Source of the DNA: Ascidia mentula
Taxonomy: Eukaryota; Chordata; Ascidiacea; Phlebobranchia; Ascidiidae
Length of the DNA stretch: 64,000 nucleotides
NCBI GenBank assembly: GCA_947561715.1
Contig: OX387204.1
Span: 6,577,001 to 6,641,000 of the forward strand
Direction: 5' to 3'
The notes under the pieces were generated by a model. That model made no database searches and was not told where the DNA came from. It was given only the letters and a program-made list of their open reading frames with translations. A program made the translations under genes and the position numbers. Of the stretch, positions 15,601 through 28,153 are shown piece by piece (position 1 is the stretch's first letter; the number at the start of each line of letters is the position of its first letter).

Positions 15601-18600
15601 CCATACTTGCGTCGTCATTTCGGCTTTGATCACTGCACGAGCTCCATGCCCCACTTGGGTAGGTTGTATTCTCCACTCTTGCACTCACTGCTGCCGCCTG
15701 CTGGCGATTGTTTTCTTTGAGTAGCAGCTGACCATGCGCTATGCTCCGCGTGTGTGTTGTCTTTTGCTGTACGTTGTAATCTATACTTTTAAGCTTGTGT
15801 GCTGCTGTTTAGTACTTCGGGCTTACAAGGAAAAGCGGAGTTTTTTTTGTTTATGTCAACGTCTTGTATGGTAAAAGTCCGGTATTGCGAGTGAAATTGG
15901 TAAAAACTTTAGTTTCAGTGTAAAATACGTACCTTGTTTTGTAAAAATTATCCAATCTCACCACAACACGATTACTGATTCCCAACAAAGGATGGAAACC
16001 TAGAATGGTAAAAACTCACCTTATATTAGCGATATACGTGGCACACGGGCCATTCAGCGGCATCGTGATTCTGTGCCTTCCGAACCATTTCAAAACAACA
16101 CAGTTCGTCTTTTTGCCGCTCGCCCGCAGGACCAGCGGTTTCACGCGCCGAGCAACTCGAAGTTAACCACTTTTTAGGCTTATCGCTAGGAGGGAGGCGC
16201 ACTGTACCTTCGCTTTGCGCTGACGGGCTCTGTCAGTTTGTATCGCCTTACGGTGCGAGCTCGTCTGTTGGCGCGCGAGTTGCTCGAGGAGATCGGGCGT
16301 TGATTTTATCGCAACCATAAATGCTCCTGACGTCACGCGCGACATTTGTGAGCCTGCAGGACGTGCCTGCATCAACCATAGCATATAACAGAACTGTTTG
16401 CTTCTGCAGAGCTTTCCACCTCTACCGACACGACGATTATGAGCGAGCCGAGCACGGGATCGCGCGCTGCCACCAACCCCCTGATGCCGAATCTTCTGGG
16501 CAGTGGTGCTTTCAAAAAAGACAACGACGGCTCTACGCTCCACGGAAGTCTGGAGGACTTGCTCAGCGACAATTCGACCAACACCATCAGCGCTGTGAAT
16601 GCTGGAGTGAACTTGGCCGAGGCAGGAAGAGCGTTGGGCGGCCTCGGATCAATGTGGATGGGAACCGAGGATGGGACGTAAGTTATTAGCTACGCGTGCT
16701 GCATTTTGAAATCGTTTTCGTTGTGGTCTTGCACAAGTTTCTCAACATTTTTCAACAATAAAAAACCACAAGAAAATAAATTGTACCACTGCCCAATAGC
16801 TTTCACAAACTTACATATAACAACGTGTACGTTTGACGCGCGAAACCATTGCATTTTGGGAATAACAATTCGGGTTCGCCATTTCGGCAGTTGTACAATT
16901 TGGGATTCGAAAGTGGATTCGCGATTATTAAGACTTGTAATTATTGTTTTTTAACAGGATAAACGTTTATTCGACGTCGGAGTCGCACGGAGACCCCAAA
17001 AGTGTTGCACAACTACATCACAATGCATCGGTCCAGTGCATTTTGTACCATGAAGGACAGGTAATGACTTATACACAAACTGTTATTTTGTAGTAGAGGC
17101 CAAAACAACACTGCCCAAAAACTGGTGTATATTAATCCCTGGTCTTGTAGATGTTCGTGGCGTTGAGCAACGGTGATTTGGTCATCTATGTCCGCAACAT
17201 GACAACAGGGCACTGGAACTTCGAGAACAAAAAGACAGTTTCTCTTGGTAAGTGATTAATTAGGTTGAATAAAAGTCCGCCAGCAATAACAGTTCCAGTT
17301 GAGTATTTCGCCAGTTATTAAAAAAAAGTTATTTTATTCATGTGACCACACGTCAATCTCCTGGGACTTTGAATTTCCAATGCCCTGTGTTAAAATTTCA
17401 GGGTCTCCCCCGAACCAGGTGACGAAGATGATTGTCGTTGGTGAAAAGGATTTGTGGTGCGGGTGCCAGAACCAGGTCGTGATCATCGACATGAAAACGC
17501 ATAACCTCAAGTCGTTTTTCGCCGTCAGTCAGGACTGCAAACGCCAAGTTAGTGCCCTTGACAGCAAACTACAGTGTTTTTTTACGTTATGTACAGTTCA
17601 GTCAGTTAAAAAACGTTTGGAGCACTCGTTTGCATTATTTAGTCTATAATTATGAAAACATAGCTGCATTGCCACTCCTTAATGCATCGGATCGCTGAAG
17701 TTAAAGTATTTCCGACAACGCGACATGCGATATGTGTTAAATTTGACCTCTAGTTAAACGTAGTAATACGACGCCACCTCTTAGGCTTTGATTGCTGAAC
17801 GTACTTGGTTTATGCGACCACCAAACCTCTTGTCGTTAACCGCAGATCTACTGCATGGTGTGTTGCGGCTTCGGAGTGTGGGTGGCTCTTGACCGACGGG
17901 CGCAGATCAAACTTTACCACACGGTGACGCACGACCTCATCACCGACATCGACGTCACCCAACCGGTCGCCAAGATGTTAGCAAGTAAGTGTGTGTGTTT
18001 GAAGATCTAAATTTCGCCTGAGCATTCAAAATGATTAGGATGGTAAAACGTAACGCAACTGTTAACGGGTAGGGATGGTAATGTGAAATAAATAGGAATT
18101 GGCTGTGCTGCTGTACTTTCTATGTTCAAAAACTTGAGGCCGTCAGTGAGGCAATATGAATGTTGTGCGATAGTTTCAATCCGCATTAAAACTGATTCTT
18201 ATTGTCATGGGCAAATTTATCTGACTTGTATGTTCATACCTGACTTAGTGTATACTTACCAGCCTTCATTGTACGTTGTTATATAACACCGGCTCCCTTT
18301 TGCTGCACAACAAACAACTTAACTCCTCAGTTCGATCCCGTGTGGTACCGTTTCCAGGATGAATCACTACTTGCGTCAATTCTCCACCGCAATCAAACCG
18401 CCCTTGACTCAACCCAAACTAACCACATCAATAAACAACCACGCAGGTTCAGACGCCATCATTCGACAGCACAAAGCGGCCTGTCTCCGTATCACCTCGC
18501 TACTCGTGTGCAACGACCTCTTGTGGGTTGGCACGAGCGCGGGCGTCGTCCTCACGATGGCGCTGCCGAGCATCACCGGCAGTACGAATTCTCTGCCCCT

Positions 18601-20369
18601 TCCCATCATCCCACAAGGTCTCTCTTACGGCCACACTGGCCACGCACGGTTCCTGATGGCCATCAAGGTCGCCGAGAAGGAGATGACACCGCCACCTAGA
18701 GGTGAGTTGGACTTATAAATAAGGACGAAAATGCTCAATTACATGTACTTGTTCAACTTAATTCGCAATTTTTTCAATTTATAAACGTGACACAAATAAC
18801 CGTTCACGATTTGTGAAAAGTTTGTTTGTTCACAGAAATAATGCAAAAAATGTGTCGAATTCAATTTTTACGCGTACCAAAAGCTACTATGTGTTACTGA
18901 CGAGGGTTATTTCCAACAACATTTACCAAACATCGGGTGAGAAGTTGAACGCTGCCAAGCGAGGTGTTGTCGCCACCACCACTTGTGTGTTACAAAGTGT
19001 TCAAGCGACAGATTAAGGCGATTAAATGAATGGAGATCCCCATACAACAAAAACATGTTCTAAATTCGTTTGCATCGTAACCTCTGTATGTTGTTCCTTT
19101 ACGCCTTAAGGTTACAGCAATTTTGCGACCATCTTATGTCCGTACAGGCGAAAGGGCTCGAAAAATGCAAATGACAACCTACTTTCAAAAGTCTGTTGTG
19201 GGTTCGAATCCCATCGCACGCCGCCCTGTTAGGCACACTTGTGGTCGTTTTTACACCGTGTAATCCCTCTCAACGTTAGCGATTCATTTCTTAGGCAAGG
19301 CCTTAATGCATGACGTTTACTGACGTTTTATGTCGCCAACGGCTATTTTGCATGTGGTTTTGGCGACCGCTTTATCACGATGATAGAATGATGGTGACTC
19401 ACCTAGATTGGCGAGCAACGTGGTGTAAGGTAGCCTTTGCTTGTTTTTCCTAGTTGTACACTCACGCCTGGGCGAATATTTTGATGCTGAATCCGGCAAG
19501 GGTGTGTTCTTGCCACCGTATATGGGATGTTCCGGCGACCTATGCGCATTTTTGCGTGTCGCCAAAATCCCATTGTCGGCAACCGAGTGAAGAAGCGCGC
19601 AGATAAGACATATAAAACATCAAGAAACGCCAGTCCGGAGTTGTGCCGCCTTTAACGCCTTGCAATCCAACTTAACCACAGAAAAAGTTTTTAAAAACCG
19701 CTCAGTACGTATGACGTCAGTGTTGCTCCTCCGCATCCTCGCCGGTTACATTTAAGGGCATGGAATTCCTTGACCTACTTAAAATGATCCATTGCGTATT
19801 GATTCACCCATTTGTTTAGTGTCACTGTGTTGTTTTCCCTTAATATACAGCATAACCGCCGGTTAATTAAGAGCTTAAACTTGATGCTTTAAATGATTTA
19901 TATGGTGATTTCGGTTACCCGTTTAATTTTATTTGTACAGGTTACCGCCGCCCATCGCTACCAAAACGTCGATCATCATCCACTTCCAACAACAACCAAG
20001 TCCGCACCTCTACCCTCGTTATAAGTGGCGGAGATGGGTAAGGGACTTGTTTATATCGCATTTCTACATCATTTCGTCAAGTGCCGTCGTTTTAAGATAT
20101 GTTTATTATGTCATCACCAAATCGCCTTGTAAATGTCCGTTATTGAACTTTCGCAATCACCTAAAGCGTTGAAAAAAAAAATTGTTGGTTCTCTGTACCA
20201 ATACTTGTGCAGTTGTTCGAGATCTGTTATTTATTACAGTGTAAGAAACGATTGTATTCTTATTGTATAAATATTCGTTTGCAGTTACGAAGATTTCCGA
20301 ATGAACTCCGCAAGCGAGGCAGCCGGCAACGGTGACAGTACTAACCACATGCTTGTATGGAAAGTCTAA
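602..20369 (+). CDS. ARHGEF17: Rho guanine nucleotide exchange factor 17-like, 3' part
   Basis: Family role: activates RhoA-type GTPases and acts at actin and cell junctions; the human protein also has a mitotic role. The window holds 21 exons (about 832 residues); the start and DH domain lie to the left. Exons: 602-681, 809-862, 2012-2118, 5689-5783, 7930-8045, 9052-9173, 9353-9444, 9676-9833, 11070-11156, 13144-13283, 14037-14134, 14408-14464, 15557-15658, 16410-16677, 16958-17060, 17151-17247, 17402-17547, 17846-17984, 18447-18701, 19941-20037, 20285-20369. Phases agree throughout. The PH domain starts at 2012 (CLWLFNDLLMCTQVKKR). An acidic linker (DESDED) is at 14037. The C-terminal propeller carries WMGTEDGT, LWCGCQNQVV, SDAIIRQHKAACLRITSLL and ISGGDGYEDFR, ending STNHMLVWKV, all typical of ARHGEF17. 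The frame of exon 13144-13283 is the least certain. Confidence 0.9.
2119..5688. other. Large ARHGEF17 intron
   Basis: This intron of about 3.6 kb separates two PH-domain exons. It is rich in CG dinucleotides and mixed in composition. Open frames on both strands are short and resemble no family. I see no repeat or RNA gene. Confidence 0.6.
5784..7929. other. Large ARHGEF17 intron
   Basis: About 2.1 kb between the last PH exon and the linker exon at 7930. No exon, repeat or RNA gene is recognised. Confidence 0.6.
8046..9051. other. ARHGEF17 intron
   Basis: About 1 kb of intron between linker exons. Nothing is recognised in it beyond a short A-run and T-run near 8747-8762. Confidence 0.6.
9834..13143. 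other. Two large ARHGEF17 introns around the exon at 11070-11156
   Basis: Introns of about 1.2 kb and 2.0 kb flank a 29-codon exon (ICFLNVIEGDPC). The second is CpG-rich between 11.4 and 12.4 kb. No other gene is recognised on either strand. Confidence 0.6.
14465..16409. other. ARHGEF17 introns around the exon at 15557-15658
   Basis: About 1.1 kb and 0.75 kb of intron. The minus strand has an open frame near 14731-15126 that resembles no known family; it is treated as chance. Confidence 0.55.
18702..19940. other. ARHGEF17 penultimate-region intron
   Basis: About 1.2 kb of intron. It contains an isolated tRNA T-arm-like stretch (ggttcgaatcc at 19201-19211) without a matching acceptor stem or A box, so no tRNA is called. 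Confidence 0.5.
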
Positions 20370-20599
20370 CACCCGTCTGCTGAATAGCAAAGAGGTATGT
20401 TTCATCCAATAGGCCTGCACAATATGTTGTAAGATTTTATGAATACTGACATTGCTTGAAACGTTAGTGCGTTCTGTGAATAATGACATGTAGAAACTGT
20501 TTTTGAATACTTATTCTGGCATCTGCTGTTTTGAAAAAAATAACTTTTTTGTATTGTAGCTGATGTACGTGTTATTTGTTCTTGAGGCAATTTCGCATT

Positions 20600-20605
20600 A
20601 ATAAA
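20600..20605 (+). terminator. Poly(A) signal, ARHGEF17
   Basis: AATAAA lies 231 bases after the ARHGEF17 stop codon and is the first canonical hexamer there. Confidence 0.55.
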
Positions 20606-22892
20606 AACCTTGTTTCCAAACGCAATTGAGAAATTGAAAAGCGAAATTTCTACCTGTGTCACGCAACAAAATGGCGCTCGAACAAAGTTAATTTCGCAAA
20701 GAAAACCTTTTTTATTGAAACGACTTGCTGAAAGTAAAGCCTTACTTCTTGACTGTTTCCATAACATGTAAACTAAAACATCACTTGATACTTTAGGCAA
20801 AGCTGCAGGTCGGTGTCCGCCAGACGGGGTCAGGGAGCTGAGAGACGCGACGAAACGTTATACAGAAGAACATACTAACCAGAAACTATCCTTGTCTTTG
20901 ATTTTTTGCTGTCCAATCGCATTGATCTGCGTCAACTTTCCTCGGCGCCGTTCTTGCACGCGCCCTACTACCTTCCAACAACACCAACCCTCATGCACTT
21001 TAATCTGCTTAGCGCGGTGACGTCAGGCAACTAACCAGCAGAACTTCGCCAAGATCCGTTGTTTTATTGTCGCCCGTTGGCGTATTGTTACCCTGTCGCA
21101 GGGCATCGTTGTATCTATTACTACTGTTTGTGCGTTTTTAACAGTATTTGTGGGTCGACTACCACTGGGGCCCTTGAGCTTTGTTTTTTTGTTTTGTTGT
21201 TACTTTGTCGTCGTCGTGCGTGTCGCATTTCACCGTTTAAAATTCACTAAATCTATTTGAAAATTACAAATTCCCTTTCAAGTGAGTGCATTGATTCAAA
21301 CCAGAACAGCGTATTTTTGAGACTGTAATTCTTTTGGTTAGCTACGGTTTATGTTTAGGAATGTTTCTAAGGTAACGTATTTGCCAGAAAGAGAAAATAT
21401 TTAATTTGATAAAACTGTTTTGTTTTGAGTGTTAAGACGAAATGCGTGGTCTATACATGGCAAGATCGGAACTATACATCCTAATTTCATCACTAACCGA
21501 AGTTTACCGCCACTAGTTCAGCTAAGTTCACGATATTTGCTATAAAGTACGGAAAGTATGGTTCTTCGGTTAGTGAAGAAATTTACGGGCATTATTTATA
21601 TATTGGAACCAAACAAAACATCACGATATTAAGTCAGGACTCACGAACCTTTGACGAAATGTTGCAGGTCAATGTACTACGGGGTCACCAAATCAAGTAT
21701 ATTTTGCACAAAAAGCAACGAAGGTACGCAGAAGAACAGTATGCAACAGATATAAAATGCCATGTGCACCAATGAAACCACAAACGTTAAAAAGTCGGGT
21801 GCCTATGTTTAAGCTTGTCCAATAGCCAATATATATGTGTATGTAGTAACGACCAGGGTCTAGTGATGTGTTGCACCGGATCCGGGTACCCGGACCCGGC
21901 CGGATATTGACCAATTTTCAATAACCGGACCCGGCCGGATAATACACTTAATTTTACCGGATATAGTTGGGAAAGCTTTTTTGTCCTAAAAGCGGACAAA
22001 CATTTCGCAAATTACTCGTTTTTGGGACCCAGTCTGTTATACTCGCCGACGTAAGATTTTTGTGTTATTTGTTATTAAGGTTTTTCGTGACGTGTTATAC
22101 CATATTAATAAATGCCCATCGTTTATTTGTTTCACTCATGACAGGCTAACCTTAACAAAGCATTCTGTTTGGCAATCAAACATTTTTGCCATAGCGATAA
22201 AATACACGAATCAGTGTTAACAAACTGCCGGATCCAAATTATCCGGCCGGATTTGATTGATAACTATCCGGATCCGACCGGGCCGGATAGTTTGGAACTG
22301 GGAACATCACTACAGGGGCCGGATAACCGTTAAAGATAAGATAATTATCAACAAAAAGGTATCTTCGCACAGGTCATTTTACAGCAATAGTTCTTCATAT
22401 CCGTGTCGAACAAGCAGGATATAATCAAAATTGTCAAAAATATGGTGACATAGGCTACGAAATTTACTTTATGTGCTGTTACCAGCAAAATGATATGTCC
22501 AAGTAATTGAATGGCATATATAGTAATTGAAATGGCATATATAATTGAATGGCTATATTCGTGTTTGCGTTTCTTAAAAATATTAAAAATATTACGCGAC
22601 AAACGACCCGTGACGCGCGGGAAATTTTAAAGGGGATTGTTTGTTTTTGCATTGATGATTGAAGTTGAAGATCGTTCATTAATAAATTGCGATTTTCTAG
22701 GTGTTTACTTTTTTTGGCCTCATGGTTATGCTTGTAAGATCAGTTTAATACAGTGGCTCAAAGAAAATAGTAGAAGCAACAGATTTAAGAACAAATAACA
22801 TGTTGATTATTATGGCTCTTTTGTGCATAAAATAACATGTTGTTTTTAGAAATACTTCAAGAAAACCCCCGTGCATCGAAATACTGTGACAA
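20606..22892. other. Intergenic region between ARHGEF17 and the SKA3-like gene
   Basis: About 2.3 kb without a supported gene. It holds a hAT-like MITE at 21861-22313 and a short AT-rich stretch with imperfect repeats of a catatata-containing unit near 22510-22560. A splice-acceptor-like AG at 22849-22850, 42 bases before the SKA3-like start, may be a 5' UTR intron or trans-splice acceptor. Confidence 0.5.
21861..22313. mobile_element. hAT-like MITE (non-autonomous DNA transposon)
   Basis: A 453 bp interval begins TAGTGATGT and ends ACATCACTA, a perfect 9 bp terminal inverted repeat. Beneath the ends are repeated CCGGATCCGG and GGCCGGAT motifs in inverted arrangement. The interior has no coding capacity. 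The flanking octamers (ccagggtc and caggggcc) match at only five of eight positions, so the target duplication, if real, has decayed. Similar ends are known in hAT-group MITEs; the family assignment is inference. Confidence 0.55.
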
Positions 22893-25800
22893 ATGGATAA
22901 GGAAATGTTGCTTAAAGATGTGATTTATCCCTTAAAACGAACAGCAAAGTTGGTCGATAAAAAAATTGAGGAGTTTCAAACCAGCTTGAACAAACCAGAT
23001 AGCAATGGTGACACTGACACATTCCCTGTTGAGAGTTGGACAAGAATGCAAGATATGAAGTCATATGTTACATCAATAAAAGTAAGATCTTACTTAAATA
23101 AAGTAAAAAATTGAAGTCCAATCTCCATATCAAATGTAAGGAAACCTGTAGCTCAGAGGAAACAATGTTACGGAAAAATACTGAGTTGCTATCACAATAC
23201 AATGCGGTAACAAGCAAGTGCCTTGACTTACTTGGTGGCCAGGTTTCTGCTCTTCAACAAAAGCTGTCCAAAAATGGATACACACCCACCACAATAGAGA
23301 AAAAGAACAGTTGCGGTACTCATTTTTTAACTTTTAATAATGACTGGTTAAAATCCTACTGATGTTATTGTTTAGAAGATAAATCAACTCCCCATCTGAT
23401 GGTATTGACGGATTATTCAAATATACCAAAACCAGAAACTCAAATTCCTCTTATAAAACCGAAGTCTGAAACAGTTGAAGAAGTTATCAAACTCAAGGAC
23501 CATTCTCCTGATAATGGTATATACATCTTTTTTTTTAAATTGCCATTATAGTGTGTACATATGATAGATATGGATATCAAGGGCGTTTGTTAAAATTTTT
23601 TATTTGCTACCACTAGTTTTCCTTGGCAGTTTCACGAAAAAGATTGACTGTGAACCTAATGTTGTTAAGCGATAAGTGTATTGTTTGAAGTGTTTTTGTC
23701 AAACTACCTTTATAGGCTGGGTTCTTGAATAGACTGTTTTTGTTTTCCACATTTAAATTACTCATTTTCCCTTGAGTTTCACTGATTGTGTTTAATGTTT
23801 GGTGGACTTTTATTGTCTACTTTGTGTTTCTGTCTCTTGCAGTTGAATAAAAATATCTTATATATCTAAAACTGGTCAAACTGTATTTAGAACCCTCAGA
23901 ATTACAAAGTCCAAAAATGCCAGTGTTGCCATCCAAAAAAAGTGAGATTCTTAATACTCCCACTGCTCCGAACATTGAACCTGGTTTAAAGAAAGGTATA
24001 CACAGTTCCACATACTTCAACCAACTATCATCTCCAACCGTTGAAGGTATATACTTTGTTTGAACTCTTTGTGGTAGTTTGTGGCAAGAACAAGATAATT
24101 TGCAGTAGGTCAAATTTTGCTACAAATGAAACCCCAATAACCTTACAGGTCCTTACTTGATTTTCTTGCAGTTAACATGCCAACCAGTCACGACACACCG
24201 GATCAAAAATCCACATCAAGGGCATTCTTTCCAGTTTTAAACACACCCAAAACACCCGAACTGAACTTTGGTAAAATATATACCTGTTTACATTTACCAG
24301 CAAATAGAAATTTGGGGTTGTTTATTTCAAGTTATAAGCATTGTCAAATACCCATTTTTTGGGCCTTAAGATATATTGAATTCCCAACCCACGTGACTGT
24401 TTTTTTATTGTTATACAGTGGCAATGGCTCCAGCACCACATGAAGTAAAAGTTGGAAAACCAATTTATTCTTTGAAAGCTGATTATAATAATGGCTATAG
24501 TGATGACGAGCAGTTGGTGATGCACTCCAGAAGGAGTCCTCTTGCCAACTTCGATAAAGTAAGTCTGATCTAAGACCTGGAAAGCCACCATCCAGCACAA
24601 AACTACAAGAATTTCATTTTGTTTATGAATCGGCCTGTTATGATTTCAAAAATCTGAATAGACAGCCAAATGGACATAACATGATAAAACCAAGCTGTCC
24701 TGTGTCTAATTGTATCTGCCAATAGCATTTAAAGATTGCAACATAATATAATTTCCGAGTGTAATGCAAATTGTCCGACATTTTATCCAAAAATGTCCGC
24801 TACGTATTAACTTCATTTTTTTGCAACTAGGACTCACAAGATGTAACACTGACACAGCTAAAAATGAAGCACCCAATGCCTGCACAAGAAATGGTAACCA
24901 TGCTTAGTGCATTTAAGTCAAGCCAAATGTGAAAAAAAAAAATTTGTTAGGCCAGTCCAGCCACACCAGACCTTCAGCAGTATGGAGTGGCAGCTATGAA
25001 GACCAATTCATATCTTCACCGTTTTCCTAATTCTGCTGGTTAGTATCCTATTATTTCTTTTGGTGTTGCACCAAAATTGAAAAACAAACAATTGTAAAAA
25101 AAACCTTAGTTGATGTGGGATTGTTTTAATGCTTTGTATCAGTTAATTTAAGTACACTAGCATTTTTGCTTTATTTTGTGTTTTTTTGTCGCAAATGTTT
25201 TTAATATTTTGTAAGACACATTTGAATTGTGTGTTGACCGCATACTGCTACTACATACATAATAATAGTCGAAACAATATTCTATTGCAAAGCATTTTTA
25301 TAGACAGCCCGGATGCGTTGCAGTCACCAGTCGAACCGAATCTTGTTCAAGACAGGTATCATTATTCATTTTAAATATGTTACCAAAGTCCTGCACATCC
25401 AGATACCGAGTATTAAACAACTTATGTGTGCGCAAAAACGTACTTAGTAAATATTAAACAGTGGTATTGAGTACCAGGCCTGGAGATTTCAACATCAGTT
25501 AAGTCCATCCAACTTTAAAATTGGTTCATGGTGTAGATTGCCAAAGCGACGCAGCTTCTGGGTGAGCAATGACGAATACGAAGTACTTCCCATAGAAATG
25601 AGGCGCCTTTTTACTATAGAACAAGCCAACGGGGCGTTATACGCAATGAAGATGGAACTTGCTGCCTGGTACGTATTATATGTTGGTCACAGCGACGTTG
25701 CTGTATCCCAAACTGAATGAAAGGTGACGACATACTTTAATGTTAATTTCGAAACAGGTCAAAAAATGTTGGCTTTGTTGCCCGACATCCAAAAGTAACG

Positions 25801-27163
25801 TAGAATTTCAAGAGTTTAAAAAGCGCCCACCATTGCTGTAAAATTCCTCAGTTATTAAGCAGACATTGACATCGTACAGCTCCTTTTGGTTTTCACGAGC
25901 CCTCATGGTGCGTTGGTGAACCGCATCGGATGCAATTAGGCGCGTGTTTGTCGTGATGTATTAAACTGTGGCCATGTTGAATGAGCCTTATTTAGGAGAA
26001 AACAAAGCACCCAAGGAAGTTTGAAATTCCATTGCCGTGTCGCCCTTCTTTCATTTGTAACTTGAGCCAACCACAGGAATGCGAGTCGCGCCTAAGATTG
26101 CGACACAGTCGGTAGTTGGAAACTTGGCGGCGTTACTTGAAGCGTCCCACATCTAGCTTTGGATCGATTTTGTTTACTTGTCGTGCTGTAGGTGGTGATT
26201 CGTGTCGTGGCAGGTGGGGTCGGTGTAATTGTTTCCACAATTGTTTTCACAATTTGCAAAGTTTGTCAAAAGTTAACACGAAACTGCGACATGCTTGTGT
26301 CAACACCCGTGGAGACCAAGGGTAAATAAGTAACAACTTTTAAACGGAACAAGCACCCTGCGATTTAAAGCTGTAAAAAGCGGTTTAAACCGGATTGCGG
26401 TCCTGGCACACATGTGGCTATGACGTAATGCCGCCCCACAAATCAGTCCCGGCAATATTATCGCAAGGTGGTTCCCCTATATTTTTCCCCGGCACGGCGG
26501 ACATTGCGCCACTCCTTGAGAGATTACGTAAAAGCGGAAGGAACTTTCTAGAATCTAGATGATAAACAAGACGCCCACGAGCGAGCGAAGTGCGTTAAAT
26601 CGCGGCCTAAAAACGATACTACAGATTGCGAAGCTTATATTTTATTGCGTGTTTCTCAACCGCTGGTCTGTGTGGATTTGTTTACCGGTCCCCCAATATT
26701 CATTTCACATTAAAGTGGATGTTCACTTATTTATAATTGTACTGATCTGCGATTGCAAAAGGTTGTGAAAATATAATATATTAAATATATGAAATCTCAA
26801 ATATGAAATAGGTGCTATGGGGAAAAAATAGGTGTATTATGTGGTATACTTATGTATCTGGTCAAATGTCTCTGGTATATAACTCTGCTTACTTTGCCTT
26901 CTGCTCCAATGTTCTCAGCTACAGGGAAGTCAGCAGCTCACCAAATGCCCGACAAAATGGAACTTGGTTTATTTGATCATTCCGCAACAAAAACACAATA
27001 ACGCGGTTTCGTATTTTTCAGTACCCAAAAAGGGATGACACTGGAAGACATTGAAAAAGCGACGAGCTTGGGAGGCAAGACGCAGAGCTTTGTTTTGATG
27101 CTTACCACTCTCGGGGCAATTCGTAAAGTTCCGGGCACCAACCGGTATCACATAAGCGAGTAG
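22893..27163 (+). CDS. SKA3: SKA3-like spindle and kinetochore-associated protein
   Basis: SKA3 with SKA1 and SKA2 forms the complex that couples kinetochores to microtubules. Exons: 22893-23081, 23117-23315, 23376-23516, 23891-24046, 24172-24270, 24419-24558, 24831-24893, 24951-25038, 25304-25355, 25537-25668, 27022-27163; the frame closes at 466 residues (human SKA3 is 412). The N-terminus (about 1-130) looks helical and coiled, as in the SKA core. The middle is disordered, with TP sites (NTPKTPEL, PATPDL) like the Cdk1 sites of SKA3. The C-terminal 90 residues (FWVSNDEYEVLP, then GMTLEDIEKATSL and GTNRYHISE) form a compact domain like the SKA3 C-terminus. The call rests on architecture and partial motifs; a divergent SKA1 is the main alternative. 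The last intron (1.35 kb) is far longer than the others. Confidence 0.68.
25669..27021. other. Last SKA3 intron
   Basis: 1353 bp; the first two thirds are more CpG-rich than the rest of the gene. TTTATT at 26968-26973 reads AATAAA on the minus strand and could end the transcript of the neighbouring minus-strand receptor gene, which would then be antisense to the last SKA3 exon. No coding exon is seen. Confidence 0.4.
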
Positions 27164-27199
27164 TTACAAGCGTTTCTTTGGCCAACGTGATCGTAACGT

Positions 27200-27205
27200 A
27201 ATAAA
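27200..27205 (+). terminator. Poly(A) signal, SKA3-like gene
   Basis: AATAAA starts 37 bases after the stop, inside the 75 bp gap to the convergent receptor gene. Confidence 0.6.
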
Positions 27206-27238
27206 TATCACACACAGTAGAAAATTTGTGTTCCTTAA

Positions 27239-28153
27239 TTAAATGTGTGTTGAGGGTTGGGTCTCATCATGGCATGTCGACGGACCTTGTTCGTATGATT
27301 CGCCCTCTCTGCTGTGGGCGGGAGGGACGTTGTTCGGTTTTTTTGTCTCCTGTACAGGTGAGTTTTCCGCGTTATTTAGTGGCGTGCTCTCACCGTACAC
27401 TCGCTGCTGCAACTCAATGTCCTCTCTGCCCGGAACTTGCGTTTCCCATCGCTTGAAAACGTTCGGTTTTACACAGAACAGAAATAGAAGTAAGCCGCAA
27501 ATAACAAGCAGTATCACTACAGAGCCTGCGAATAAACCCACACACAGCAAGTGTGTTGGCTCGATGTTTGCGTTTGTTTGAGGGAGTTGTTCGGTGAGAG
27601 TTTGGTTCATAACGGCAACAGTCTCCTTCAATGCCCGATAGGCGGTTTCCTGCCACTCGAGCTTGTTTTGGAGTGGAGCGATGAGGTAGACCTCGGCGTA
27701 TTTGCCTTAACCAAAAAATTACAGTTGTTGATCACGAAAGCAATAGATTATCAAATACATTAGTAAACTGTTGCAAAGGATAATTTACCACTCTGCCACA
27801 ATGAAACACAACTCTGGCCGCGAGGAGGCATAGTTATCATAAGGTACATGTTTACTAATAGCAGGCTACTCACCAGGGCAGTCAATACTGCATTTGACTG
27901 CGTTGTCCACTTCATCACACAACGAAGAACAATTCTCGCATTCAGTAGTAGCCGTGCTCCAGTACATGCCTCTTTCACATGTGTATTTCATGTTGTTCTG
28001 ACGCCTTCCCTCCAGGGCAGCAGCTTGTCTTGCTATGTCTTCGGCATCATGTCGTGTCAGTCGCTTGGTTCTCCGTCCGGTCGACTCTCCTATATTCTCA
28101 CCCCAGACACTAGTCACGAAAGTTACAACGAAAAGTACAGTAATGAAGTTCAT
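27239..28153 (-). CDS. Fn14/TACI-like TNF-receptor superfamily protein A
   Basis: Two exons (28153-27874, 27705-27239) encode 248 residues. Residues 1-18 form a signal peptide. Six cysteines at 59, 72, 75, 79, 88 and 92 form one short cysteine-rich domain whose CxRGxxWS start and CxxC centre resemble Fn14 (TNFRSF12A), with spacing close to the TACI domain. A membrane span covers about 146-172. The roughly 75-residue cytoplasmic tail has PVQET (210-214), which fits the TRAF-binding consensus PxQxT; no death domain is seen. By family this would be a cell-surface cytokine receptor signalling through TRAFs; the ligand is unknown. The gene lies in tandem with receptor B and tail-to-tail with the SKA3-like gene. 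Confidence 0.7.

Noticed and set aside
19141-19228. tRNA-like T arm (ggttcgaatcc)
   Set aside because: No A box of correct form and no acceptor stem that pairs across 70-90 bases; at most a remnant.
24344-24600. Overlapping minus-strand open frames across an SKA3 exon
   Set aside because: Antisense shadow of the exon at 24419-24558.
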